A stretch of 64,000 nt of DNA, taken from assembly GCA_038502055.1 (NCBI GenBank), contig JAXRKN010000038.1, forward strand, positions 2,480,001 through 2,544,000, given 5' to 3'. This DNA is from Tanytarsus gracilentus. Lineage: Eukaryota; Arthropoda; Insecta; Diptera; Chironomidae. Made by a program: the position numbers and the translations under genes. Positions 48,939-63,200 of the stretch are shown one piece after another; the first letter of the stretch is position 1, and each line of letters starts with the position of its first letter. A model generated the notes under the pieces. It was not told where the DNA came from and made no database searches. It was given only the letters and a program-made list of their open reading frames with translations.

Positions 48939-51900
48939 TAGTTGAAATTAGAAGAACACGTTCGAATCGTCGAGAGAGATAAAAATTCCATTTGAAGGCG
49001 AATCGCGTGCGTAATGTGGAAGCAAAAATTTGAATAAATTATCCCTATAATCCGAATGCCGTAAGCCAAACTCCAATCTCTCTTTTTTTCGTCGATCACC
49101 GCTGTTAAGGTAATGATTAGATACTTCTCGATTAATCTCGCGATGTATGTAGATATAGAAGATTGATGTGGCTGGCTATATTGGATGGAAATGGGCACTT
49201 TAAATGTGTTATCGCATGCTACCGCTACCATTAGTGGCTACTGCCCATTTCATTAGCACAATCGATTATTTTTATGTTAAATAACGGCAACTCAACATTT
49301 TTCTCTCCCTCGCAGCGATCTAAAGTTGAAGACTTAATTTTTTTTGGTGATTTCTAAACGAAAGTTTATTCGGAATTTAATAATAACCGATAATCTTGGC
49401 TACTGTTCAAATTCCTTAGAAATCCTAACTTAATTTTTGCACTAATTTAGATTTCTTTAGACATTTCAAATGTGATTTTAATTCTAGCCTTTCGTGGCCG
49501 AGATGTTTTCACCGTCTAACATTTAAATAATTTCAGTCTCGAGGGCAATTGAATTGAACATTTATAGTCCATCGCTTTATTTTTCTGCATGGTCTATGGA
49601 TTGAATTCAACAATAACTTTAGTGTGAATGTGCCGTGTATTTCAATATTGCTCGACTGACTCGAAACAATAATCTCATTAAATTACAATAAAATCGCGCG
49701 ATTTCCATTAAAAATATTGAACTTATATTATGGCGAAGGAGAGTAGTGAAACAAATTCTTTATTACTTGTTTTCTCTTAGCTTTATTTTTAAGAAGAAAA
49801 AACAAAATAAATTAAATTTTAAGAAATTAAATTTTAAAATTTTAAAATTAAATTTTTCTAACAATTAAAATTGCGCTAAAACACCCTCACTTTGTGTTAA
49901 ATGTATTATGATGCACACCGGTATATATCGCGATGTGATATTCAATATCGCCAACAAGGGAGTTGGAAGAGAAACTTCTAAAAGAGTCCAGAGTCTACCT
50001 AATAAACATACAATGAGCGAAGCGATGCTCTTTACGTCACGATAGCGTTCGATTTTATTGTTTTCCAACTATCAGTAGCACAGTGCTATGCATGATTGAA
50101 TAAATTGTGCTTTTCACACTTTAAGTTGAGCATTTATTTAAATCAAATTGCTCAGGAAATCGAATTATTCATCGCTGGTTCCCTCTCTAGGGATTCATCG
50201 ATGATAATTTGTTTTTCCATATTTTCATTCATGCCAACTCAAAGTAAGCTTGTCTAACTCTCTCACACGATTACGAGATTATCATACATGTGCATAGTAA
50301 TTGGAAGATGATGCAAATTTTATTTTTGCGATCGCACCGTAAATTATTCCGAAATTTTGTTCACGTATTTCAGTAGCTCAATTGACTTTCATCCCTCTTT
50401 CAAATTCAATACGTCTACAACAATGCTCGTGTATCGTTTGACGCAATTTACCGTTAAGAAACTTTATTGTCCTATTGCACAAAGGAAGCCTCAAACTTCA
50501 TCTTATTCTGGCCGGATAATTTTGCTTTGTTGAGAGACAAAAGAAGATTTTGCGACTCTTTTTTTTATTCCAACCCAAAATGAGACGCACGCAATCTCCT
50601 TGTAAATCGAGCGAGTCTCCACATTTATTTTGAAACTCGTGCGATTTATTGATTTCCGCTCACTGAATTGAATGAATGAAATTTTTAGTCGCGGACATTT
50701 GAATAGAATTTGGAAGCTTTTTTTGGATAAAAATTTAAATGAGAAAGCAAGAAACGGAGAAAAATCAAAGTCAGATGTTGCAAGTTATTGTCTATTGAAA
50801 TTTAAAGATAACAGACATATTTTTTTGCGATTAAAATTGAATGGATTAGAATAAAATGCACAACATTTGAATCTCATTAAATTATTTCAATTGATTTTTT
50901 TTACACAAACTTGAGCCAGTTTCAAATTTTTTCCTCTTGCACTCGTTGACATTCAAATGATTTCAATTAATTTGTTGAACCATTTAATAATTCAACTTAC
51001 ACACTTGGATATTAAAAAGTGAAATCTCAACCACTCGATCTCCTTCCGCTCATTTTAATAAATCAAAAAATATTCGCAGAGATTAGCACCACCTGTTTGT
51101 ACAAACATGACTTAATAATTCACATTATTTTTTGCATTCACAGCACAAAAAACTCCAGCGGTTCAATAAAGATCTACAAATATATATTTTTTCTTTCTCA
51201 TTCTCTCCTCGCGAAAAAATGCAATATATTGCAAACGAATTGAAATATTTATGCTAAATATACACTTTTTTATGATTTATAGTCGCTCGAATCAAGACAT
51301 TATGGAGATAAAAGCGGTGCAAAATACTTTTAAGTGCGCATGCCGCACGATATGAATGTTCTATTAGTAGACTACTTAATGATGATTTTAATCATGATTT
51401 ATTTGAATAGAAAGAAGTTTCATTCAGATGTAATTAATCATGCAAATGAAGGCGTTGGGAGGCAGGAATTGCAACCGCAAAGGGTTTCTATCGTCTTGCA
51501 TTCCTTTATCATTTTAAGCACTGCTGAAAGAGTGACAACTTTATTCCAAATCTCTCGCTTCCACCGCATTTATATGTGAAGTGATGTAAGAAGGAATAAA
51601 AGCTTATATGCCTTTTTTTATTTTCATCCATTCATATTTACAGTCTTAATACAGACGTCATTGTGAATATGAAATTCATAAATCTTATCTAATGGCTCAG
51701 TCACACGTAAATGCTGAGCTAAAGTGCCAACAATTATCGAACACTCGCGAGTGCAAAACAATATAATTTATTCGTCAAATATTGAATCGCGCGCATACAA
51801 TTGCGACATCGAAAGCTCTCAACACGATCGCTGACTGCTCAATAATAATATCATAATACCTTTCCATTGAAATTAGAAATTTATGACTATATTAACAAAC

Positions 51901-52121
51901 ACACACACACCGAAGTCATTCTCTCGCTATCATATAGCAGCTCTTTTTTATCGGTCTCAATAGTGAGGTTACTAATGGATTCAATATGCGGTGGGATTAT
52001 TTGCGGATTAGCATCGGGAAATGTTAAATTTTGATGAGAAAGTTCACGATGTGAATTGTTACTGAAAAATCTTTGTGAATAATGAAGATTTAAAATTTTT
52101 TAATCACATTAAATTAAAAGT

Positions 52122-52139
52122 ATAGGGTAGTTTAACATA
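52122..52139 (+). repeat. Left terminal inverted repeat
   Basis: Eighteen bases, an exact reverse complement of the right end, flanked outside by GT. Confidence 0.9.
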
Positions 52140-53981
52140 TTGTCGGACGATTTCCGTTTTTTTGCCACTTATTTGGCTTTTGCGACCTCTTTACGGTACC
52201 AAAAAAATAAAGTAACTTCTTTAAAATGGAGCTTATGTGTTTATCTTTCATTTGAGACTACTTTTAAATTTTCCATCAATGCGTTGATGGTTAGATTTGA
52301 TCACATATCTCCAACATAATAACCGGACAAAATTTCATAATTTCGGACGATTTTTCTGCATTATTTCGGACGATTTTATAAATTTTTTATAATGAACCCA
52401 AAGGGGTATGAAAACTTTTAAATTATGATGTATATTGGTCAGGAAAATTGAAAATCATTAGTATAAAGTTTTAAGACCATGCGTCATGGCACTTCCATGG
52501 ACATGATATAAACTTTATGTAAAAAATTAAAAATTAAATTAAGTTTTTGATTTAAAAATCACGTTTTAAATTTATTTTTGTAAACCAATATTTTTTATTT
52601 ATTTTTGTTGGCTTCAAGTCATACCCAAAACTTAAGACATGCTTGCATTGGTTCCAGTTGTGATATTTCAACAAAATAAAATTATTTTTCAAAGAACTTA
52701 TAAGAAAAACCTAATATCTACTTATGAGTGAAGTATCGGAAGTAAGTCACGGAATATATGATAGGGACTTCATTCTAAATCTAGGATCATTCTAATTGCT
52801 TTTAGAAACTTGAAGCTTATTCATACACATATTAAGAGAAATGGTCATTTGGATAAAAAGCACAAAATAACTTGTACTTCCAGATATTCAAGAACATATA
52901 TAATGTTCACAAAGTTTGTTCCTTGCAACTAGAGCAATCTATGTCTGCAAAAAAAATATTAAAAGCCATTCCATTAAGGCTGTACAGCTGTATCTTGTTG
53001 GTTACGATGGTAAAAAAGATCCAGTTGACAGTTTTTGCCTCCGCTTATGCTTGCAAAAGCTCAAAACCCAAGACATATGTAAAATATGATGCACACCAAC
53101 TACAGTGGAAGCTCAAAACTGCATTTTGTATGAGGGACTGGATCTTGAGGAACCGATGATCTAAAAAATTTGAAACTTATGTCAGTAACAGCTTACTAAC
53201 TATTCTAATGCTGTGAATTTTTTTAGATTTTTTGGAAGTTGTTTTCATCTAAAACTGACCCATAGTTTGATTTTCAGGCAGTAAAAGAAAATCCATTTTT
53301 GGAACTATGGTCGACTTCAGACCAAGACATGATTTTTTCAACAAAAAAAAATTCCAATTGGTTCTTTGTTATACTCTAATCATGTCATTTCATCTTAATA
53401 ATGATGCTTCAAGCCAAAAACATCATGCTTTTTTTTTATAAATTATTTTCAACGTGCAAGCATGTCTGCTTCAATGTTTTTAAATGTTAACAGACTTATT
53501 ACCTCACATTTCCACTTAATTCATTTCAATTTTGATAAATTTTTTTAATTAAAGGTGTAAAAGTGATGAAAAATTCATGGCCACCTTAACCAAAAAATCG
53601 TCCGAAATAATGAAGAAAAATTGTTCGACAATACGCAGGGAACAAAAACTTAATTTAGATGCACTAAAGGGTCGAATAAAATCATGCAAAAAATGTTTTT
53701 TGTTAGAAGAGGAAAAACGCATCATTTTAAATTTTTCTCCCATTAAAAAAAATTTATTTTTCAAGGTGAAAAAAATTATTGAAATAAAATTTTATAGTGT
53801 ATAGAGAAAAGTTTATTGGGATTTTAAGTCATTCCGCAGCCTTAAATCTTAACGAGACCCACATCATTTTGTTACATTTTAAAAGTTCTTCAAATTTTAT
53901 ATAGATACTTTTAAGTTTAAGCGACATGCTAAAAAGATATTGACGATCAAAAAATCATCCGAAATAATGTCGTACGATTAT

Positions 53982-53999
53982 TATGTTAAACTACCCTAT
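53982..53999 (-). repeat. Right terminal inverted repeat
   Basis: Eighteen bases, an exact reverse complement of the left end. The next bases outside are GTAAAATT. Confidence 0.9.
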
Positions 54000-56900
54000 G
54001 TAAAATTACTCGTTTCACCTCTAAATTAAACTTGAATTATTTAATTGTTAACCCTAAAATTACAAAAAAAAATTCTAAATCAATCAAAAGTATTTTTGAG
54101 TTTTTGCGAACGAATCCAAACGAAAAAAAATTTAAAACCCATCAAAATTCCAGCAGACACAGAAACAACAAAAAATAATGCTCTAAGCCAAATACTCATT
54201 TAAAAAACATTTATCGTACATCTCCTCTAAGCATAATTTCCAGACACAATTCCTAGAAAATTGCGAGATATGTAAAAAGTGCGAATAGCACGCGCCTCGC
54301 GTCCAAATCAGCGTGTGTATGAACATCGTTGACCCTAGAGTTCAGGTCAAAATACATGTTTTGATTGCGATCGTGCGCCACAGTCAGTCGAGTGCGGCCA
54401 TTAGTCGAAATCAATAAAAGGAAATCAAAGATTAAATCAATTCTGCTCTCTCTATTCCCTACACAACAATTTTCAATTGAACATCCGTTTAATTAAGCTA
54501 CCTGTTCATTATTGTTGATTGAATAAATTTCCCTCGCAGCAGCAGCCTACGGAATAGAGCGTTTATGGATAGGCAGACACGCAGGCACATTACACGAGTT
54601 GTTGATGATTGAGGAATGATGTGCTCGCGCGTATAGCGAAGATGTTTCACGAAAATGCAATTACTCCATTGACGGTTATTGATTACACCTCATCGCTCCT
54701 CTAGAATCGCATCATGCAAATATTAAATGCAGTTATCGTCTTGTGTGCGCTCAACGTGCGATGAGATTGTGAGCAGCATTCAAGATTGCAATTTTATTTT
54801 CATTCCAGCTTTGCTCGAGAGATAAATTTACGCATTTAATTACCAGTGAACTAATTTCGTTGATGATGCCAAATTTGGCGCAGTTTTCAGAAGATTTTTT
54901 ATGACAACTCTTTTTTTACGAGATCCAACAAAGAAAATGCATTTAATCGAGCAACAGATTTGATTGGATTTTTAATGGCTTAATTTAATACCGCGCACAT
55001 TTCTCGAGACATTTTCAATCCAAGTGACTTGCGTTGCCTTCTTTTTTCGGCAATTTCTTAAAGTCCTCGCTCGTCTCATTTCAATTTGATCTCTTAATAA
55101 TCATCGCCAGCTAAATTTCATCGTTTTCTTTAACTCATATTTGAAGCAATTTTTAAGGACATTAAAATGAGATTTTACTTTCAAAATGTCCAGCTTCTTA
55201 TTGAATTAATTTAAAGTAATTTACAGGTTTTTATTTTTTTTAATATGAATTTTTTCAAAGCTAAAAAATTAATCTCAATAAATAGCCACAAAAATGCGCT
55301 CAAACACCCATCTAGTAACCTTCAATAATTTCTCATTTAACGTAGGTATTAATTATTAATAAACTCCAATCGCGAGAACATCTCAGTGGACAGCCACGAT
55401 GGTGAACCAACACGATATTAAAGTCTCGTAAAATTTAAAAATTCATATGCCATTTTTATGAGCGTGGTGCGAGGAGACAGGGTGAAATTAAAAAAATATT
55501 ACAAGACCAGCCATATTCACTCTCAAAATTTTTATTGAATTTTAATGTTCCCCCCAAAAAAAAGAAAGAGAATTTCAGTTATTGAAAATTTATTTTTCAT
55601 GAAGAAGAAATCAATGATGCTGCTGCAGTAACAGCTACTGCCTTTTACGGCCGTCTCTTTTGTGAGTGCAACTTATTATGGAGCGAGCGGCGAAAAATCA
55701 AAGAGATTCACCGATTTCGATAAAACACAATATTCTACTTTAGAAGGGAGAGCTACCCGAGTTGGAAGAGAGCGAGAAAATTTTTGCGCATCAGCCATTA
55801 CGTCAAGCTTGCAAGTAAGACCTTGCAAATGGGCAAGGGGATGAAATTTTTCTAGTGAAAATATTTTTTAAATTTTTCATATTTTATAGAAAATTCAAAC
55901 TTTGAGATGAATAAAAAAATTCCATTCCTTGCACTTCATTTTTCTCGATGCTGAGGATTTTGCACAGAAGCATTTTTCCGCTCGTTCCTCACAATCAAAG
56001 TAACTGCTGAAAAAATTTATGGTGATCGTTAGGCTCTCATAACAAATTGTTGAAGGATAAGAAATAAAGATCAATTAAAATTACAAAAATATAAAGCTTT
56101 TTTTTTGATAAACAACTCTTCGAAGGGGATTTAATGAATGTTTCAGTTCGATTAGTTGCGGTCGGTTCTTTTCTTGCGTTTTTCACATATTTTAAATACT
56201 CGTTCTTGAATCTTGTCTTAATAATTCAAGCGAAAAAAAGGAGGGAGCGAGAGAGAAAGGTTTAAAATATCCATTTGGAGTCTCACATGAAATACAGTAG
56301 CCCTATATATCAGTTTTCAAATTAACAACAAGCCAATTCGATAGCTTCTGGAGTTTTTCTTCTCTTTTGACCACAAATCTCCTTTCTTAATCGAAGAAAC
56401 TTTCGAGCAGTGGACATGAGATAGAGATCGAGTAGGGCATCAATGGAATATAAATTATTGAATATTTTTAATAACTTTTTGTTGGCTGTCGTGATTTATA
56501 ACATTTTGAGGTTGTTTGTACTTAAAAAACATTATTCAACACTAAAACAAAACCGTAGAGAACTTCAACTCTAATATCTAAATGAATTCCCGTGAAATAT
56601 CAATCAAAAAAAGAAGAAAATATGACAGAGAGATTTTTAACTCTCGGGCCTGTTGATTAATCTCTAAAAAATTGAATCGACTACCAATCATGCTGGTTCA
56701 AACTGAAGTTCTGGCTACAAACAAATTGAATCAATCACTCACTCGCCAAGTTCAATAATTAAAGACTCTAAAGTCACTCTCTTTGCTCTTGATATTTTTC
56801 TCTCGCTCTCTCTCAAGTTCCTTTTTATTGAAAACTTTTCTTCTACCGCACGATCGGCTTTTAATATCGAAGACGTTGGGCGGAGCTTAAACGATCGCAA

Positions 56901-57242
56901 TACACCTGCGATAATTTAAATCCACTTGTGTGTGAGTCTCTCAACCGTGTATGAGCGCCTTCTTCTCTCCACACTTCGCACACTAACAGAAGGTCATGGT
57001 AAGATATTGGTGATCTTAGCTAACGACCAGTATCCAGTATTTGTAAAGACGTTGAAAGAATAAGGTGGAAAAAATTTAAACTCGCTCCGTTTGAAATTAA
57101 TTTTTTTTATAAAATAGAATTTTATGTGATTGAAAAAAAAATTAAAGGAAATAGAAAAAAAATTATTTTTAGTGATCAATAAAAAAGGAAGAAATTTATT
57201 TTGAACATATTGAAAATAGACAAAAAGGACTCTAGTAAAAAA
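54000..57242. other. Spacer and upstream region of the plus-strand PRDM gene
   Basis: About 3.2 kb with no supported gene. Its right end should contain the promoter and leader of the plus-strand PRDM gene. A donor-like ATG|GTAAGA at 56999 and an acceptor-like TTTTTAG ending at 57172 could frame a 174-bp leader intron, but this is only a guess. Confidence 0.45.
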
Positions 57243-60200
57243 ATGGATCATTTAGTGCTGATACCGCAAGATTTTAATCTTGTTGTGACATCCGAGAAAC
57301 TACCACAAGACACGGTGACCGTATGGAGTAATCAGCGTATTCCGCAAGGAGCTGTCTACTATCCTTTCCAAGGCACCGTTCGAATTGATAAATTAAATGT
57401 CTTCTCAACAGTCAGCGACGATGATGTAAGTACCATGGGAACGAAATTATGGTAATTGTGCGACAGTAACAATAATTATTAAGAAAAGAAAGAAAAAGTT
57501 CTTCTTTGGGGTGCGTTAGAAGAAGTTCACTCTCCCATGACTGTGAGAAAAATTCTCGAAAGTTTTCTTAAAGAAAATCACCAAACCATAAAGTTTTTTT
57601 AAGTGCATATTCTTAAAAGGTTTCACTGTAGATTTTTTAATTGCTCTGAATTATCATAAAGCAAAATAAACATCAAGTCGATCACTTTTTTTTTGAAAAA
57701 AGTTTGTTCACCCTTTCTGACTGATTATGTTTAACTTTCATTATCACAATTGATGCAATCATGGATGATGTGTAATAGATCTCGTTTTGTTGAGCATTTA
57801 TGGTATTTTGATGCATTTTTTCACATCATCGTCGATGCACATTTTGAGTGAAAATTTTTTTCTCTTTTTATCTCGCAGCGCATTCGCATTTTTTCTCATG
57901 ATAGCGACGCAAAAAAAGAGGTGTGCATTCCTGTCTGTGCATCTATGCACACTTAATTGTTTTATTTGATGCGCATCGGGAAAAAATTTTCCAACAACTT
58001 TTTTTTTGCTGATATTGTATGGAAATGTTCGTATGAGAAAATCACTTTGTGCGTGTGAAATTAAATAATCACGAGCATTTTTCAAAAGGTCAATTGTGAA
58101 GTTCACGCACACTTGCTACGAGATCAGTGCTCTGATTATTGTTATATGAATTAACAAGTGCAAATTATAGATGAAAAATCAATTGAATCAACATCCTGCT
58201 TTAGGCTAATTGCAATGGAAGCTTAGTTAATTATTGTTGGCTTATTGTCTTTCACTTGATGTGATAAGAAGAAGACAATTGAAAAAATTTAAAAAGAAGA
58301 AGAGCAAGTTAATTTTATACTCTCGACCATATAATTTTATTAGAAATGTAATTGAGTGATGTGAAATTGGTTAAGTGAAAATAAACTAACCGTTAAAAAT
58401 TAAAAGAAAAAAATTAAATAAGTTATAAAAAATGCAAATTAATTAACGTTAAAATTAATCGCCAGAGAAAGTCAAATTCAACGCTAATTATCAAAATATT
58501 CACTGTCAATTAAGAACTGTAAAGTGCAAAAACGAGTTCAACATATCTCGTTATGCGTAGTGTACATGTTCAATTAATTACCATTCAATTACATTAAGTA
58601 GAGTCGCTCGTCGAAACATAGAGTCAATTAACTCCTCAAATAGCGAGTACACGTTCACCACTTGTCACTCTTTGAATGACAAAAAGTTCTCACACTTGAA
58701 AATTATCACTTTTTTTTCTTTTAACACAATTTTAAATGAATGACTTTCAAAGAAAGAGTAAAGCCTGCATTTGAAAGTTTATTATTTCTCATTCAACGAG
58801 AGTAAAAGACTTCTGACCCCGCACTTTCAATAAAGGCCCTCATTTAGAATCATAATCAAACAGTAACACATCATCGAGAAAAAAATATATCGAGAAGAAC
58901 AGGTAAATTGATGATGGTTTGTTATGTTCTCGATGTTTGCTTTAAACACATTTTCTGTTGTTGTTCAACTTCTTTTTTTTCTGCCCTTTTTCCGTCTTCC
59001 TTACGCATTGCGCTCTCTCCCTTTTGACGATCATTACCTCTCTTATGTACATTTCGCCAATTCGTTACGGAGTTGAAAAAAGTAAGGAACAAATGTTGAT
59101 GTTCATTGAGAAAAAAACGAGAAGATAAAAGTAAATTTTAAGTGCCCACTTGTAAGTTGTTGATGTAAAGGAAAGAGAACAATATGAGAAGAGGGAAGAA
59201 AGTCAATGAAACGTCTGGCAAGTGGTGTTGCAATACTTTTGAGGGGTTTTTATAATTGTAGAGCAGATGGTTTGGGTTTGAAAATTTTACTTTCAAATGA
59301 CCGTTAAAATTTTAAAAATAATTTTCTTAATTTTTTTCAACTTCCAGATTAAACACAGATTTGGCCTTTACGATGAAGTTTCATACACAACTGGTAGAAA
59401 AGTGCGCAATTGTAATTGGGTGAAATTCCTACGCGTTGCCGAAACATATGGACCTCAAGTGAATGTCGTGTGCACAAAAATTGGCGGCGAAGTGATTTAT
59501 GAAGTTGTGAAGCCAATTCCCCTCCATCATGAACTCATTGTCTTTTATCTGCCCGAGCGACCTGAGGAACTCTTTCTTGGCAGAATGAAAAACACTTTTT
59601 ATCGACGTACAATGGACTCAATTTTGGAAGGTAATTAAACGTTCTAAAACAGCAGTTTAAAGTCGAAATTCAATAAATCACTGAATAGCGTATATGAGAG
59701 TGAGCGCATAGAGTGAAAATCTCCATTTATGGAAAATTCAGCCGCAGAAGATTAGTTTTCTCTATATGTGGTATGTTGTGACTTACACTTCACTCGTTCG
59801 CTCTCGCGTTAATTGATTTAATGGCTTTCAACTGCTGAAAAAAAATAAAAACTTTCTTCATGTCGTTACCGAATGAATCACGATCACACAAAATAAAAAA
59901 TTACAGACTCACCACTCGACTTGTCAATGTCACTCGTGGCCGACATTATTCCGCCAATTTCATCACCCAACACAGAGGATGAACGAAAATCAATTTCTGG
60001 TGATTCATATGTGTCGTCGGGTAATAGCAGCTCGGGAGACTTGATGGACACAACAATCGTAGCGCCACCGAAGCAGCGTGCAGCGCGTGGTGAAAGAAAT
60101 CTATTGCCGTGTGAAATTTGCGGAAAGGCATTCGATCGACCGAGTCTACTGAAGAGACATACACGAGTTCATACGGGAGAGAAACCTCATGTTTGCTCTG

Positions 60201-63200
60201 TCTGCGGAAAAGGATTCAGTACGTCAAGCTCACTGAATACCCACAAGCGAATTCATACTGGCGATAAACCTCATGGTAAGACTCAATAAATTGTAACATG
60301 CTTCAAATTTAATCATAATGCACTTCACAGAATGTCCCGTTTGTGGCAAGCGATTCACAGCGAGCAGCAATCTCTATTACCACAGAATGACGCATATAAA
60401 GGTAAGGTACCACCACCACAATTTCCCCATATGTGTTTCTGCTCTCTCCCTTTTTAACATGCTTATGGCATGATAACAACACTATCCAACATGTAACCGA
60501 TGTTTAACATGATTCCTTCTCTCTCTCGTTTCACAGGAAAAACCACACAAATGCAGTCTCTGTGCCAAGTCATTCCCAACACCAGGCGATCTTCGTTCTC
60601 ACATGTACGTTCACAGTGGCTCATGGCCTTTCAAATGTCACATTTGCTCGCGAGGATTTAGCAAGCAAACAAACCTCAAGAATCATCTCTTCCTGCATAC
60701 TGGTGAGTTGATTTTTTAAAATTATTTGAGAGCTTGAAATTTGTGCATTTTTGTGATCGACTTTTTCCATATGCCACCTAAAAAATTAATCAGAGCTTCC
60801 AAATTTTCACTTTAATTGAAATCGCACCGTTGCAGTAGCCAACATATATTCGGCTATGGATAATTTATTGCCGGTAATCGCTTTCGTGAACACGATCGAA
60901 ATTTAATATTTTATTCATTCACTTCTCTTTTATTGATTGCAAATCTTTTTTATCTTAAAAGTGGAATATAAAATTGCATATTAAATCGAATGATGCGCTG
61001 CTGCTGTTGCTCTTACGAGAGAAGGAGGGGAAAGGGAGAAGATTTTTTAATTTAAAAGCACAACATTTTTAACAACATGAATTTTTCATTTCTGTTCCAT
61101 CTGCGCGTCGCGTAAAGGCTGGTAATGTTTTAAGTGAGTATAGATTCTCAAAAAAATGCAATCGAGTAGCAAGTCGGAGTAAGGAGAGAAGAGAATGGGG
61201 GAAAAGAAAATTAATAAACGTAATTGAAAGTCCATAAAGAATCTCGGATAATAATTTAAGCGACTGGGATCGTATCCAGTATGTATAAGAACGATAGGTG
61301 CACAGTAGCTGTTGGGTTAAAACACTCAGGATGTGTATCATTATTTGAATGTACCAAAATGAATTCATACTGTGCACTGCACTCGCTCTTCTTAATCCTC
61401 AAAAAAAACTTGATGTTGATAATTTCCGTGTGGCGTTTAAAAATCTCTTTTTTAATTTTCTTTAATGCACTCCATTGAGATTTATGTGTGTGCGGAGAGT
61501 TTCTTAGCGCGTTCCCCATAATTTGGTCAATAATTTTACCTCATTTTTTTCCTGGCGAGAGATCAAGATAGAATTAAATTAAAGCTCAGAAAAGAAAACA
61601 AATAGAGAATAATTAAAGTGATTATGCATGAAATTAGAAAGATAGATTGACTGACTACTGGTTGGCTACTTAATCAACTTGTTCTATACACAATCAGTAG
61701 CAACGTGTGCCTTACATGCTGACTTGATCTTATTTTTTTCTATCATTCCACAAAATAAATTTCAATTTTTTAATTATAAATTTTTTCATGCATCATCCGA
61801 AAGAATTCAGATGAAAAAATGCCCGTGGGCTACTGTGCAAATGCAATTTTGTGAGGCACTTCCTCTCTCCATCGGTGAGATTTAAAGCGTAATCATGCAA
61901 TATTTCTCTCGTTCCTTCCATTCATTAACATCGCATACTCGCACAAAGTCCATTCAACAGTGGCCCCAAAAATTGCCAAAAGAGAAGATTTATGATTTCA
62001 CGTTGCTTAGCGAGAAATTTGCAAGCTTGCGTTCATTGAGGAAAGCGAGAGCTTCTGTGTGTGTGTGTGCGTAAAAATATCTTAAATAAATTTTCAACGA
62101 ACAAAATTTCAATTTCGAACGGTGCTCGACGGCATAGAGATTATTATCGTATAGGATAACATCCGAACAGAATTGAATCAAATATTTTTCGTTGATGGAA
62201 TTTGGGCACTGCTGGTCGGCTACCGAATTAAAAATTGATCAAATAATTCGATTTCAAGGCGATTTCTGAGTGAAACGATCTCGGAGCATTTAATTGGTAA
62301 TCAAGCCACTGGCTCGGGTTCACGCTGTTAAAACAGATTACTGAAATTTCTGAAAAAAGAGAGAAAAGATTTAGAAAAATAAATTCTTGCATCTTATAAG
62401 ATGATTTTGAATAGTTGACGTTGCATAATTTTAAACGTGTAGTTCTTTCTCAAAAAATTCACATGACTAAGTGACACAAAGGAGGTTCATCATTCACATA
62501 TTGCTGTGACCAATAAACGAACTACAAAAGAAGTGCCTCGAGCAGAAAAGAAAAAGAAACAATCGAAATCAATTAAAGACCAAGAGTTTAAGACTCCAAT
62601 AAAATAATTAAGCAAAAAGAGAAGCGATAAGCGAATGGGGCAGAGAGGTAAAGCGAATGAGAGACAAAAGGCCAACGATACAACTTTATTAAGCAATATC
62701 GAGAGTCACACAATTTTAAGAAAAGAAATTCAATTTGCATAAAACAATTCGATTGGAAAAAGAATAAATTTTAATTTTGTGCGCTCCCTTCGCGAGTGAG
62801 AGAGATTATATGCGCCAAAGCTCACTTTAAATTCCTTCTCGTTGCCATAAGCGTGTAGCGAAGAAAAATGCACAAAGATCAGGTCACTGAATTCGCGCCA
62901 AGCTGCAGAACAATTTAATTATTTCTCTTTTCTTTTTCTTCTTCTAAATCAGGCGATAAACCACATGCTTGCGAACTGTGCAACAAACGTTTTGCTTTGG
63001 CCTGCAATTTGAGGGCACACATGAAGACTCATGAGGACGAACAGCAGGAAAATTGTGTACGATGTGGTCGTTGCTTCTTGTCATCATCCGGTAACATCAA
63101 GGATGGAATTTGTCGTCAATGTGAAGATGAACACATCTCGGTTGATGAGGAGATCGAAGAAGAGGCTGTTCCAATTCGACACAAGAAATTCAGCAATAAA

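Larger units (their letters stand above)
43094..52121. other. Spacer between the head-to-head PRDM genes, left part
   Basis: Nine kilobases upstream of the minus-strand PRDM start. No gene is supported. It holds an AT-rich near-palindromic patch at 44164-44255, TC-rich stretches and a CAGT tetranucleotide repeat at 48917-48938. It should include the promoter and probably upstream control elements of at least one PRDM gene. Confidence 0.55.
52122..53999. mobile_element. DNA transposon remnant, 1.88 kb, non-autonomous or decayed
   Basis: The ends are perfect 18-bp inverted repeats: ATAGGGTAGTTTAACATA at 52122-52139 and its reverse complement at 53982-53999. If the outer bases are taken as a TA target duplication, the element proper runs from GGG to CCC. 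A subterminal motif close to TTATTTCGGACGATTTT occurs at about 52339-52355 and 52361-52377 in one orientation. It occurs inverted at 53594-53611 and, with one change, at 53951-53968. A shorter copy follows the left end at 52140. Internal ORFs of 95 and 75 codons match no transposase I recognise. Terminal and subterminal repeats with a TA site fit a class II cut-and-paste element; the superfamily is uncertain. It lies in the spacer between the two PRDM genes and interrupts nothing known. Confidence 0.82.

Noticed and set aside
52872..53804. ORFs of 95 and 75 codons inside the transposon as transposase fragments
   Set aside because: I see no catalytic acidic triad, helix-turn-helix or other transposase motif, so no function is assigned.
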